A stretch of 64,000 nucleotides of DNA, taken from positions 1,178,001 to 1,242,000 of the forward strand of contig JAHQIY010000003.1 of assembly GCA_019054805.1 (NCBI GenBank), given 5' to 3'. The DNA is from Brachionus manjavacas. Lineage: Eukaryota > Rotifera > Eurotatoria > Ploima > Brachionidae. This document shows positions 1 through 12,100 of this stretch, piece by piece (within the stretch, counting starts at the first letter, position 1; each line of letters begins with the position of its first letter). The translations under genes and the position numbers were made by a program. The notes beneath the pieces are model-generated. The model had not been told where the DNA came from. It saw only the letters and a list, made by a program, of their open reading frames with translations, and did not search any database.

Positions 1-118
1 TAAATCAGATATTTTTATCATCTATAAATTGGTTTTTTAAATTACCTGAATAATTTTAACAAAAATTCAACACAAAAACATGATTTTTATTCTTTTTTCT
101 GTTTTTATTTTATTTCAG

Positions 119-3100
119 CATTGTATATGCCAAAACTGCTCAAATGGACGAACCCCTCCATTTTGTGATGGTATAGAAATTAAATTTTGTCAAAAATAAT
201 TTAAATGATTATTTGAATAAGAATGTGGAATATCATTTGCAGTTCCAAATCTTCGTATTGTTGGTGGTACTGAAGCAGAACCAAATAGCTGGCCATCAAT
301 GGCTCTTATAATTTTCAGCTACAAATTTGATTTTTTATCATCCACGCGAACTGTTCAATATAGATGCGGTGGATCAGTAATCAACAAAGACTCCATTTTA
401 ACTGCAGCTCTTTGTTTTGTAAGCACCTTGTCATTGTCTAATGGCGTTAATATTAGAGTTAGACCAAACTCATATAATCCAACTTACGAATCAATGTATA
501 GAGTTTATTTGGGTGTTCACAATGCTGACAATATTAATTTTTTCTATGAAATTGAAGCATTTACTCTGGTAAGAGAAATTTTGATTACATTTTAGTTTAT
601 AAAATATTCTTCAAATTAAATTAATAGATACTTAACTTTTTTAAGTAATTCTAAAAAGTAAAATTTTAGTTTTCAAGAATTTTTGAATGACATGATAAAA
701 TAATTAAAAGCTCAAGTTTAATCTTTTATATTACTCTTTAAAATAAACTATTAAACTATTAAAGTTTGTTTGTACTTTATATTGTTTGTACAATATTTGG
801 TTAAATTCGGTTAATAAGAATATGTTTTTTTTACTTGTCAAAATTTTGATCTTTCTTTTTAGAATACCCTTTAAAAAAAATCTATTTAGATAGAAATTCA
901 AAGATAATTTTATTTTCCAATTAGAGAAAATTTCTAAAAAAAATTTATTTTGTTAAAATGACTATTTAATTTGATTTTTATTGCTTATTTTTTAAGAAAT
1001 TTTCGAAAATCCAAAATGCCATTGAAAATTTAATATTTCGATAGTATTTATAAATTTCTTGTAATCCGAAAACTAAAATTTAAACAAAGCATGGTCTGTA
1101 CAAGGTTATTCTAGGAGGTGTCAACAAATTTTAAGATTTTCTACTTAGAAAGACAAGTTGTTTTAAAAATAATATATTTTCAGGCTAGACTAGCGCTGCT
1201 TCTTTGATGAATAAAGATTAGATTTTTTTACTTTAAAGATTTCACTAAAAATTTTTTACTTTGTTTTGCTCAGAGTTATTTAAAAGTCACAAGTCACAAG
1301 TCTTAAGACAAGCTCAAGTCCGAACTTTTTTTTCATAAGTCCAAGCCAAAGACTATTATTTATTTTTTTTAATTTTATTTTTTTTCATAATAGCAAGTGA
1401 CAATGTACAATCGCCTTGGACTTTAATTTGGGATTTTTGTACCAATTAATTTCATAAAAAATGCATTTTGAATGATTTTACAGAATTCATTAAATGAAAA
1501 AAAGATATAGAAAATAATTTTACAATTGCAATATTTCTATCTAATTTCCGCGTATATTTTTGAAAATGAGGCTACTCTTTATTTGCTCCAAACTATATTC
1601 AACAGCATTTTGTTACGTTTTAAAATACTTCATAAGCTTATTGGCAGTTTGTTTTGTTTCTTTTTGGTATGTGATAAAAATGTAAAAAAGAAGTTGACTA
1701 ATTACCGACCCTTGCGGAACTCCTGCTTAAATACGGAATTGATCACTTAGATGACCATTTACATTTACTCAAAAGATCTTAAATGCAGAAACGATCTTAC
1801 CCAATAAATAAGACTCTGTCTCATAAGGAACTGTTTAGAAAGGCTCTACTTGGTTGCCTCATTATCTTTTTCATCATTTTGATAATTGTCATTATGACTT
1901 TAATCATTCTGAACATTAGATTATAAGTCTTTCAAGATTTTAACTCCCATCACAAACAATTCCAACTAATTTGTTCATGTTAAATTCAAAAATTTTCAAA
2001 ATTATCAATGCCTTTTGAATTTGAAACTCTTTTTTCTTTTTTCTTGACAAGCAAAGTTTGTTCATTGTTGAATACTTTTCAGATTCATTCAACCATAGGC
2101 CAATTTGCTGTTTATGAGTTCTTGAATGTTTATGCAAATTTTTAACTTAAGTTTTCAAATGCCTTTTCTTGATTAGATTACTTTTTTTTAGATTCGAACA
2201 AATGATAAACATTAGAATTCAACTTTGATTAAAATTCTCTCTTTTTAATTTCTATTCCAAATATTTTTCCTTCAAAATCACCATTTAATGCTTTGTTACT
2301 AAATTAATTAATCTGAATATCTGAATAATTAATCTCAATAAGTTGATTAAATCAATGCCTTATAAAAATTTTAAATTTAAAAATAAATCAATTTAGTATC
2401 CCGATTATAAAAATCAGAATCAAGATGATGTTGGAATTATACGACTTAAAAATGAAATAACTTATAGTAATTCTCTACAACCAGCATGTTTGCCATATTT
2501 AAAAGATTCCCAGTATCCTACCACGATGAATGTTGAGTCATGGGCGGCTGGATGGGGAACATTATTTTCTGGTGGTCCAACTTCGGATACCCTGCAAAAT
2601 GTCAAAATAACATTAGTTTGTTGTTCAAGTGGAAAAATTTTGTATGCAGGCGAACAAGAAGGAGGAAAAGACACATGCCAAGGAGACTCGGGAGGGCCAT
2701 TGTTTGTCAAAGACAGCTATGATGGTGAAGAAAAATACATTATTGTTGAGATCACTTCTTTTGGAGAAGGATGCGCGTTACCTGGAAAATTCGGGTAATT
2801 TATAAGTTTTTATTACAAATTCTGATAGTAATAACAATTATAAATAATTTTAATTCATTTTCAATTACCAATTTATTTTTTATAACAAAATAAAACAACT
2901 GAAAGAACTAAGTCATTTGGATGTTTACGAAATTTACGCTTCATTTCTCTATTTGTAAAAAGAAGAAATACAAAATGTAAATGAAAAATAAAATTTAAGA
3001 TTTAAACAAAAGAAAAATTAAAAAATTAAATTCGATCTTTTAAATTCAGAAAAACTTGAATAACTTTTTTACTAAAAGTAATAATTTAGGTTTGTATAAT

Positions 3101-6100
3101 GCTTAATTGTTAAGCAAATTTGCTAAATGCAGTAAAATAAGTCTGCAAAATACTCTGCAATTTGCACACGATTAAAAAGCATTCTAATCAAGGTAGCAAT
3201 TACATTGCAGAGTTTTTGCAGACATATATTTTTGGATTGAGCAAAGTTGCTTAACAACTAAGCATTTCATTTCAAAGTAAACTATCTATTTTTGTAAAAT
3301 ATTATTCAAGTTTTTCCGAATTGAAACGATCGAATTGAAATGAACTTCACAACCCCAGTTTTTTAAGTGATGGTGATGGTGAAGTTTGCGAATTTTTTTT
3401 TAGTATAAGTTTAAATGAATTTTATTCTTTTGACCAAATTCTTATAAGATTAATTACAGATTTATGTTAGTTTTGTTATCTTTTTTAAATTATTGTAATT
3501 AATTTTTTCAAATATCTATTAAATCAAGATTATCAATTGGATTTCTCTCATTTGACCAGTTGTGTATGAAACTATTCTCCATTAAACTTAAAAATTAGAA
3601 AAAGAAGGAGATAAAGGGGAAGTTTTTCGTGGCGCCACTTCGAATGATTCCTCACTGCTAGGTTCGGTGTTCTCGGAACTAGTCGTATTCGAAGAGTCGG
3701 AGTCGAGATACATCATTTTTCAATTGTTTTAGTAAGTAATTAGTAAATTAAAGTAAAGCTGAGGAATTTGATGATGATAAACGTCTTTATGTAAATAAAT
3801 AAATATTGGCTCGAGCTTTCGCTCCTTTGCCAAAACTTATTTAAAATGTTCCAAAAAAAAAAGAAATATAAAATAAATATCATAAGTTGTAATTTAGAAA
3901 ATAAAAAAAAAAAGAAGAAAAAATATTATTGTTTTTTTATGTTTTTTTAAATCCGAAAAAAGAAAAGAAAAGAATTGAAAAAAAAAATAACACAAATTAG
4001 GCAATGTTTATTTTAGTTATTTTTTTCTTTTACTGCTACACTTTTCGGTTACCAAGAATAGTATCGAATTTAAGTTTATTTGTTCAACTTCTTTTAAATA
4101 GTTTGTATTCGTTTATTTAATCATTAATTAATAGATTTTGATTCTAAATTGAATCGTTTAAGTAATTTTCATTTAGTTCCCGAAATCTGTCCTCTAGAAC
4201 TTAAATACCTGCTATTTTATGAAAGTTTTGAGTGTTTTCCAGATAATTTAACTTAAAAATTACCTTAATAGCACAATTTTGAATTCTCTGTAAATTTTTT
4301 AGATTTGTTGCAGACAATCTTGGTAAAATAACTAAAGAATAGTCTAGCACCGATCGTACAAGAGCAAAGTAGATTTGTTTTAAGGTATTTTTAGACAATT
4401 TCCACGATTTATGCGAAAGAATTTTTCAAGCAATTAAGACGCTGCTGACAATTTTTTTTAAGAAATTTGACCTGTTTGAAAATCATACCATGATCGAATC
4501 ATTTACCCAAAAAACAAATGTAATCTGTAGGTTTTAGGTCTTTATAAAAATTTTAAATTTAATTTATTTGTCAGATTTTTCTTCGTACTTGAAAAAATTA
4601 TAATAATTGCATTTTTCTGCTGCCATTCTTATGCGCTACAGTGAGAGCTTTTGTTCTATGTTACTAATTAGTGTTGGATGCGGTCAGACCAAACCGGTCC
4701 ATTTGGCGAACGGTTTTATGCGGTCATTTGGCCGGTCAGCTAGGCGGTCTAAAATAAACGGGCGGCCAAAAAACCAGCCAAATTTTTGGCGGGCGGTCAT
4801 TTGGCCAGTTAGTTAGCAGGTCAAATTTTTGGACCGCCAAAATAAACGGTCTAAAATACACAGGCGGCCAAAAAACCGGCCTAATTTGCAAAATTCGACT
4901 TTTGGCTTAGCAATCTTGATCGTTATTTATAGCGTCATCACGTGATTTAAAAGCTAAATTTCAAATGGAAAGCTCGTAAGCGAACCCAAGCGAAATTCTA
5001 TGTTGGAATTTTAAGAATTCAGTCAAACTGAATCTTAAATAGTTGGAGAATTCTAGTAATCACAAAACAATCTTTAAGCATTTCAAATGTGTACTCAATG
5101 ACTCGGATTTTAAAGAAATTACTGCAATCTACAATATCTATTCGAACAAAATATGGATTATAAAGTTCGAACACGCCTTTACAGCATCGGAAGTCTTTGA
5201 ACGTTAAATCTTAATGGTGATGGTGAATTTTTTAAGATTGAAGATGCAAACAAATTACCGTTGACAAGAAGATACTCGAAATTTTGGTTTCATTTACTCT
5301 CAGAAGATCTCAACAAGGAATTATTTCCAGACTTTTTCGATGCTGTAAAAATCAATGGTCTAAAAGTTGAACAAATTTCAAAAAGCATACAAATAAAGTC
5401 AAGTTAAAAACGATTTGAAACGAGTAAAAGTTTCCAACCCGAAAGAATCATATCAGTTAGTTAGAAATTTGACTGGTCCAATAGTTTTATACTGATTAAA
5501 GTTCGAAAGTTCACTTGCTGGACAGAAACAAAACTGCTTTTTGTAATGGTTATGGTCACACTTGGTTGTATATCCTAGTAACCGCATTATTGCAATGAAC
5601 AATCTAAAAAAATTTGTTTATCGTTTTCAACATAATGATCAAATCTGGATTTTTATATTAAGAAATGCTATCTTTTTTTTGTTCAAGGCTTCTTAATATA
5701 GCTCTGGAGTTTTTACTCCAAAGTCATTTAGCTAAAAAATATGCTTTTTCGATTCGTCTGCTAAATCTTAATTTTTTTTTACTATGTTGGTGTTATTACT
5801 AAAACCCGAACCACCTATTTATTACTAAAAAAAGGACCTATACTTTAAAGATGAATAAAAAGCCGGACGAAAGCCGACTTGCTTTGTTCTTGTTGTAAAT
5901 TTTATAAGCTTTCACGCAAGACCATAAGCTAAGCTCTAGGACTTACCATTAAGCTTGCATCGGCCTTAAAATACAAAAAATCAAAAAAAAAATTAAATAC
6001 ATTTATTTAAAATTAAATTTTTAAATATAATATAATCTTTTGTTGATTAAATATTTTTTTTTAATTATTAAAAATGATTATTTTTGTAAATTAAAGTTTG

Positions 6101-9100
6101 CTGAAACATTTTTTTCATTAATGTTTTTTTTTATTTTCCGGCCATTTTTTCATGAATTTTTTAAACTTGTTTTCTTTTTGAGTAGTCCTTAAAAGATGCC
6201 AAAAACTCGTTTTTACCGAACAATTTCTAAATAAACACAAAACTTCATAGTCTCCTGTTTCAAAGATTGCTGATTTATAAGTAATTATTTGACCATCAGC
6301 AATTTCTTCAAAAAACCTAAAATAACCTAAAACCTAATATTTAATTTTAAATAAATTTATTTAATTTTTTTTTTGATTTTTTGTATTTTAAGGCCGATGC
6401 AAGCTTAATGGTAAGTCCAAGAGCTTAGCTTATGGTCTTGCGTGAAAGCTTATAAAATTTACAACAAGAACAAAGCAAGTCGGCTTTCGTCCGGCTATTT
6501 ATTCGTCTTTAAAGGATAGGTCCGAGTGGAATTTTTTTGATTTTTTGTATTTTAAGGCCGATGCAAGCTTAATGGTAAGTCCTAGAGCTTAGCTTATGGT
6601 CTTGCGTGAAAGCTTATAAAATTTACAACAAGAACAAAGCAAGTCGGCTTTCGTCCGGCTATTTATTCGTCTTTAAAGGGTAGGTCCGAGTGGAATTTTT
6701 TTGATTTTTTGTATTTTAAGGCCGATGCAAGCTTAATGGTAAGTCCTAGAGCTTAGTTTATGGTCTTGCGTGAAAGCTTATAAAATTTACAACAAGAACA
6801 AAGCAAGTCGGCTTTCGTCCGGCTATTTATTCGTCTTTAAAGGGTAGGTCCGAGTGGAATTTTTTTGATTTTTTGTATTTTAAGGCCGATGCAAGCTTAA
6901 TGGTAAGTCCTAGAGCTTAGCTTATGGTCTTGCGTGAAAGCTTATAAAATTTACAACAAGAACAAAGCAAGTCGGCTTTCGTCCGGCTATTTATTCGTCT
7001 TTAAAGGATAGGTCCGAGTGGAATTTTTTGATTTTTTGTATTTTCAGGCCGATGCAAGCTTAATGGTAAGTCCTAGAGCTTAGCTTATGGTCTTGCGTGA
7101 AAGCTTATAAAATTTACAACAAGAACAAAGCAAGTCGGCTTTCGTCCGGCTATTTATTCGTCTTTAAAGGATAGGTCCGAGTGGAATTTTTTTGATTTTT
7201 TGTATTTTAAGGCCGATGCAAGCTTAATGGTAAGTCCTAGAGCTTAGCTTATGGTCTTGCGTGAAAGCTTATAAAATTTACAACAAGAACAAAGCAAGTC
7301 GGCTTTCGTCCGGCTATTTATTCGTCTTTAAAGTATAGGTACTTTTTTTAGTAATAAATAGGTGGTCCGGGTTTTAGTATTACCCTTAAAAGTATGGTAA
7401 AAATAAATTTAAACCTAGCATCCGAAGGAGAATATTTGAAAAAAAATATATTAAAATGTAAATATATGAAATTTCTCTAATTTTTTTAATTCATTTTTGA
7501 TGTTCGGATACCCAACTACTCAAACACTCGTTTTCAAATCGAATTTATGAAATCTAAAATTGATAATTTTGCGAAATTTCTGTTTCGACAAAAGTGACAT
7601 GTCAGTAATTTTAATTATTCTTAATAAATTAAAAAAATTTTGTAAAGAGAATTATTATTTATTTATTTGTAAATCCATATCGAGCAAAAGCTCCTTCAGA
7701 TTAAAAAAAAAAAGAAAATTAAAAAATTAAAATAAAGTTAAAAAAAAAATAAGAAAAAAATCAAGTTTAAATGATAAAAGTTAAAAAGGTGATAAATATT
7801 TAAATTAAAATTAGATATATTTTGATAGAGAGTAACAGATTTCATATTTTTTAAATATTTGATGATTCAGGAAAAAAGGAAGAAATAGTTAGGTAGCAAT
7901 TATACAATGGAGTTTGGTTTTCGATGTACCTTGATTCGAAACTTTCGTATATTCTTCCAACAGTCTAACAGTTAGGGTACAGAATGGCTCAGCCCTGCTC
8001 TAATATATCTCTCACTCAACTCAAAAAGTCGATTTGATACTTTGAGTAGTTTGAGTTTATTATATGGCTCATTATGTAATATGTTGGAGTGAGTATCATA
8101 TCTTAGTTTTAGTATAGAACGAACTTCTGAATTTTGGATTACTTCTAACCTTTTGATATTTGAGAGTTCACACAAGGAAAAGAATAATCTAGAATAGATC
8201 CAATCAAAGACTTATAAATGTTTCCTAAATTGTTAAGTCAATGTCCCATTTTTTATTCGACAAGATTTTTATTAAATTTAGCTTTGAATTGCAACGTTCT
8301 TTAACTTCATTTATCATTGAAGAAAAGGTTAATTTAGAATCAAATTTGATTCCTAGGAACTTTATTTTTTTTTAGCTTTCGATTTTATTCCCATAAATCA
8401 TTAAATAAAACATAGAACTTTCTTTTTTGGTTGTAGTAAAAATATTGGCACTTTTACATGCTTTAGAAACTGTACCTTTGAGACTAAGATTAAAAAGATC
8501 AATTATTTATTTATTTTAATAATCTTAAAGGGAGGTTTTTTAACATTGTGGATAAGGTCAGATCTGCAAGCTGCTTCTCCCTTTAACCTTTTTTATGCCA
8601 TATTTCTATATCTTTTCCAGTGTTTTCGAGGTCAGAATTAAGACTGAATGTTGAAGATAATATTATTCCAAATAATTTTCCTTTTTCCACATCTGTTTTG
8701 AAATCTATGTTGTTAAGAGTTAGAGTCGGCATTAAATTTGATCCTTTGTTTGATCTAAACTTATTTAATTTTTTCCAGAATCTCCTGCTTGATAGCGGGT
8801 TTTTCCCCATCTTTTTAGTAAAATCAACCCAATTTTTATTCAAAAGTTTTTTCAGGCGAATTTTAATTTCCAATATTAAATGATTATATCTTTGTTTGGT
8901 CATTTGGCAGCAAGTTTTTTTAAAATATCTTTTTATCTTTCTACGTTCTTTAATCAAATCTTAAAAAAAGATGGTAGACTGCTCTTGAAAAATATTTGAG
9001 ACTGAAAAGGTATACTTTTTTGTGCAGCTGACAATATTTTTTGGCAATTATTTCGTTTTGATAGACAATCATCCCTGCACAGGCCACTAAGAAATTTCTT

Positions 9101-12100
9101 GGGACATTTAAAACTTCACGAAATAAATACCAATTTGCTCTTTAATTAAACTTTTTTGATTGGGATTTCGAGGTAAATAAGTAATCGAAAGCTATGGAGG
9201 TTTCGATTGGAAAATGGTCACTTGTCATATCTTGATTATTGAGAACTCGAAACTCACTTATTTTATTTATTAATGAGGATGAAACTAAAAACAAATCAAG
9301 GATTTCAAAATATTCTCTATTAAAGATATTAAAAGTAGGGGTATTATCATTAATTATCTTTTTCAAAAAAATTCCATTTTGATTTTCTCCTTTACAGCCT
9401 AGTAGTTTTGTCCGAGCGTTTTGATCAACAAAAAGAATATAGTTTTTACATTTCATATTTATTTTTTCAAAAAGATCAAAATTAAGAAGTACATTAGGTG
9501 GGTTATACAGGCTAAACACAAAAGAATGGATCGTTTTTCCATATTTTAGCTTAAATAAGAGAATTTCTGAAGAAAAATCAAATGAAAAGTCTTATATAAA
9601 TTCTATTCCTTCCTTAACTAAAAAAGCTACTCCCCTTTAATATTTATTACCTGGCTAAGTACTTGAAATGTAATTTTTAAAATCAAAATAAATATTTGAT
9701 TCACTTAAATCGATTTTTATTTCATTAAGTAATACTATATCAGGACTTTACCTTAATATGGAGATGAGCTCAATTCAAATGTAAAATTACTAACCTTTTT
9801 TTGAAAATTCTTTTTTTTTCTACAATTAGAAATATACATTCTGAATCATCAACCAAATTTATCAAATTCTGGGTTTTTTGGCATTTCATCCACATTTTCA
9901 TTAGTGTTTGTTTGAATCTCTTCTTGTTCTATAAAGAGCTCACTGTAGTTTATATTTTGTCTTTCTATCGACTTCAATTTAACAGCAATGGTACATTTAT
10001 GTGTCAAATGACCTTTTTAATGACATTTTCCGCATAAGGATTCCTTAACTGGACATTTTGCTAGATTATGATTTTCATTGTTTCAAAAATAGCATTTAGG
10101 CTTTTGAACAACAAAAGAGACTACACATCTTAACGCGTCTTTATTATTTTAGGAGACATAAAATCAGCTAACACATTTAAGCAAGTTCAATTTAGCGAAT
10201 TTAATTTAGCACTTTAATATAATTAGCAATATTCATAATTAATATAGCAAGACTCTAAATTAGCAAACTTGCTAAGCTAAATATAGCAAGAATAAGTAAG
10301 CAATAAAAATTAGCAAAAAAAAAATTATTTGAGTCATTAATTATTTGATATTTTTATCAAATTAAATTGAGTAAAATGTGTGATGTTGACAATATAGCGA
10401 ATCAACTTAATAATATAGATTTAAACGTTGGACTGATAACGGCATCACAACGAGATCAACCGCAGTTATGTTATAATGGGTATTTTTTTAAGAATGTCCT
10501 ATCAATCTGATACCAAAGTTAATTGGCGATGCATTGAAACATAACAAAAATGTAAAGCCAAATGTAACACAAGTGGTATTGTAATTGGTCAAGAGTATAA
10601 TGTTAAGTTTAACAATCCAGAAGATGCGATGCATTGTCATGCTCCAAAAATTAGTCGCCTAGAACCAAAAGAGAAAAGATGAATATTAAAAGGGGCGACA
10701 TTAGTTTGTTCTAAAGTCATTTCAAATGTTCCCCCTAGAAAAATTTTAGCCAGTGTTGTCAACGAAGTGAAAAGTCCCGATGCTATAGCAATTATGCCAT
10801 CATATAACGCAGATAGACTAGTTGATAATCGATATAAAAAACGTAATAGACCCGAATTATTGGCTCCTACACCAAAAACACTCAAAGAGATCAAAGTACC
10901 TAATTTTTTGACTCGTACATTGGAAGACGCCAGTGGTGACACCAAGAATTTTTTATTACATGATTCAGGTGCTGATGACATTGACAGATTTTTCATATTC
11001 TCAACCTCAAATAATTTTAAAACTTTTGGAAAGCCATCAAATTTTTGCTGACGGGTCGTTTAGTATCGCTCTAGTACTTTTGAGCAAGTATATAGCATCC
11101 ATTCTTTAATAAATGGGCGATATATTCCTCTAGTTTATTGCTTGTTACCAAGAAAAAATCAAATCATGTATGAGAAAGTCTTAAATGTCATTTCTTCATA
11201 TTTAAACACTCAACCAAAATCGGTTACTTCATATTTTGAAATTGCTTTTTTAAACTCTGTCAAGAAAGTTTTTCCTCAATCACTACTTTGTGGCTGTTTT
11301 TTCCACTTCAAACAAGCTGTTTGGAGAAAAATTCAAGAGTTAGGTTTGAGCGTTTATTTTCTATATCTCTTAAACATAGAAAACTACTTAAGCTAGCTCA
11401 CGGCTTTCGTCCCCCCAAGTGATATTAAGTTTTTGTTCAATAAAAACAAACGCGAGGTAGATACATCTATCGAAAGCTATGAAAGCATTAGTAATTTGAT
11501 AAAATATTTAGAGGAAAATTGGTTTGGTTATGTCAGTACTAAAAAAACTGGACGAGGTAGAGGTGTTAAAATAAATTGAAGTTCCACCTAGATTTGGTAT
11601 CGAGTTGTAGAACATCAATAGCAGAATAAACGAATGTTTATCAAGGACGAACAACTTTGTTGAAGCATGGCATAATGCTTTTAGTTGTATGTTGAACGAT
11701 CATCCCTGCGTTTATTCTTTAATTGAAAAATTTATTGAAGAACAAAAAAAACAGAAGATAATATTATTTAATTAAAAACAGGAATTCAATATAAGAAAAA
11801 ACCGAATGATATTTTATTCGACGAGAGATTAAGAGAAATACAGAAAATTTACTCATTAGATATCTTTGAAGATTACTATGAAAGTTTATCATCAATTTTA
11901 GAGTATTAGAAAAATAAATTAAAAGTAAAAAAGACTTGCTAAAATGAAAACTTTTTTTTATTTATTGCTATTATTAATTGAATAATTGCTAAAATAAACT
12001 TGCTAATTCATTCATTTTAAAATTATCTCTTGCTATATTTATCATGCTAATTTAATTACTGCTAATTTGAATCGCTCCCATCTTAACGCATAATAAGCGG

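Larger units (their letters stand above)
569..2396 (+). other. intron of protease 1 with LINE and hAT relics
   Basis: Intron of about 1.8 kb between phase-0 splice sites. It holds a short hAT-like terminal sequence near 1270-1340 and an antisense LINE family A reverse-transcriptase relic near 1640-1790. The remainder is AT-rich with no recognisable gene. Confidence 0.6.
5789..7384. mobile_element. foldback element with one arm expanded as tandem repeats
   Basis: Left arm 5789-6022 and right arm 6339-7384 are inverted copies (ttactaaaacccg...ccacctatttattactaaa at the tips; tcaaaaaaaaaattaaata at the inner ends). A 316-bp spacer separates them. The right arm contains six head-to-tail units and the left arm only one. 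The element sits in the long intron of protease 1. No target duplication was identified. Confidence 0.85.

Noticed and set aside
2462-2710. Minus-strand frame opposite exon 3 of protease 1
   Set aside because: Shadow of a strongly supported S1 exon.
6379-7345. CRISPR-like array
   Set aside because: Units are 164 bp, contiguous and without spacers, and the DNA is eukaryotic; it is a tandem repeat in a foldback element.
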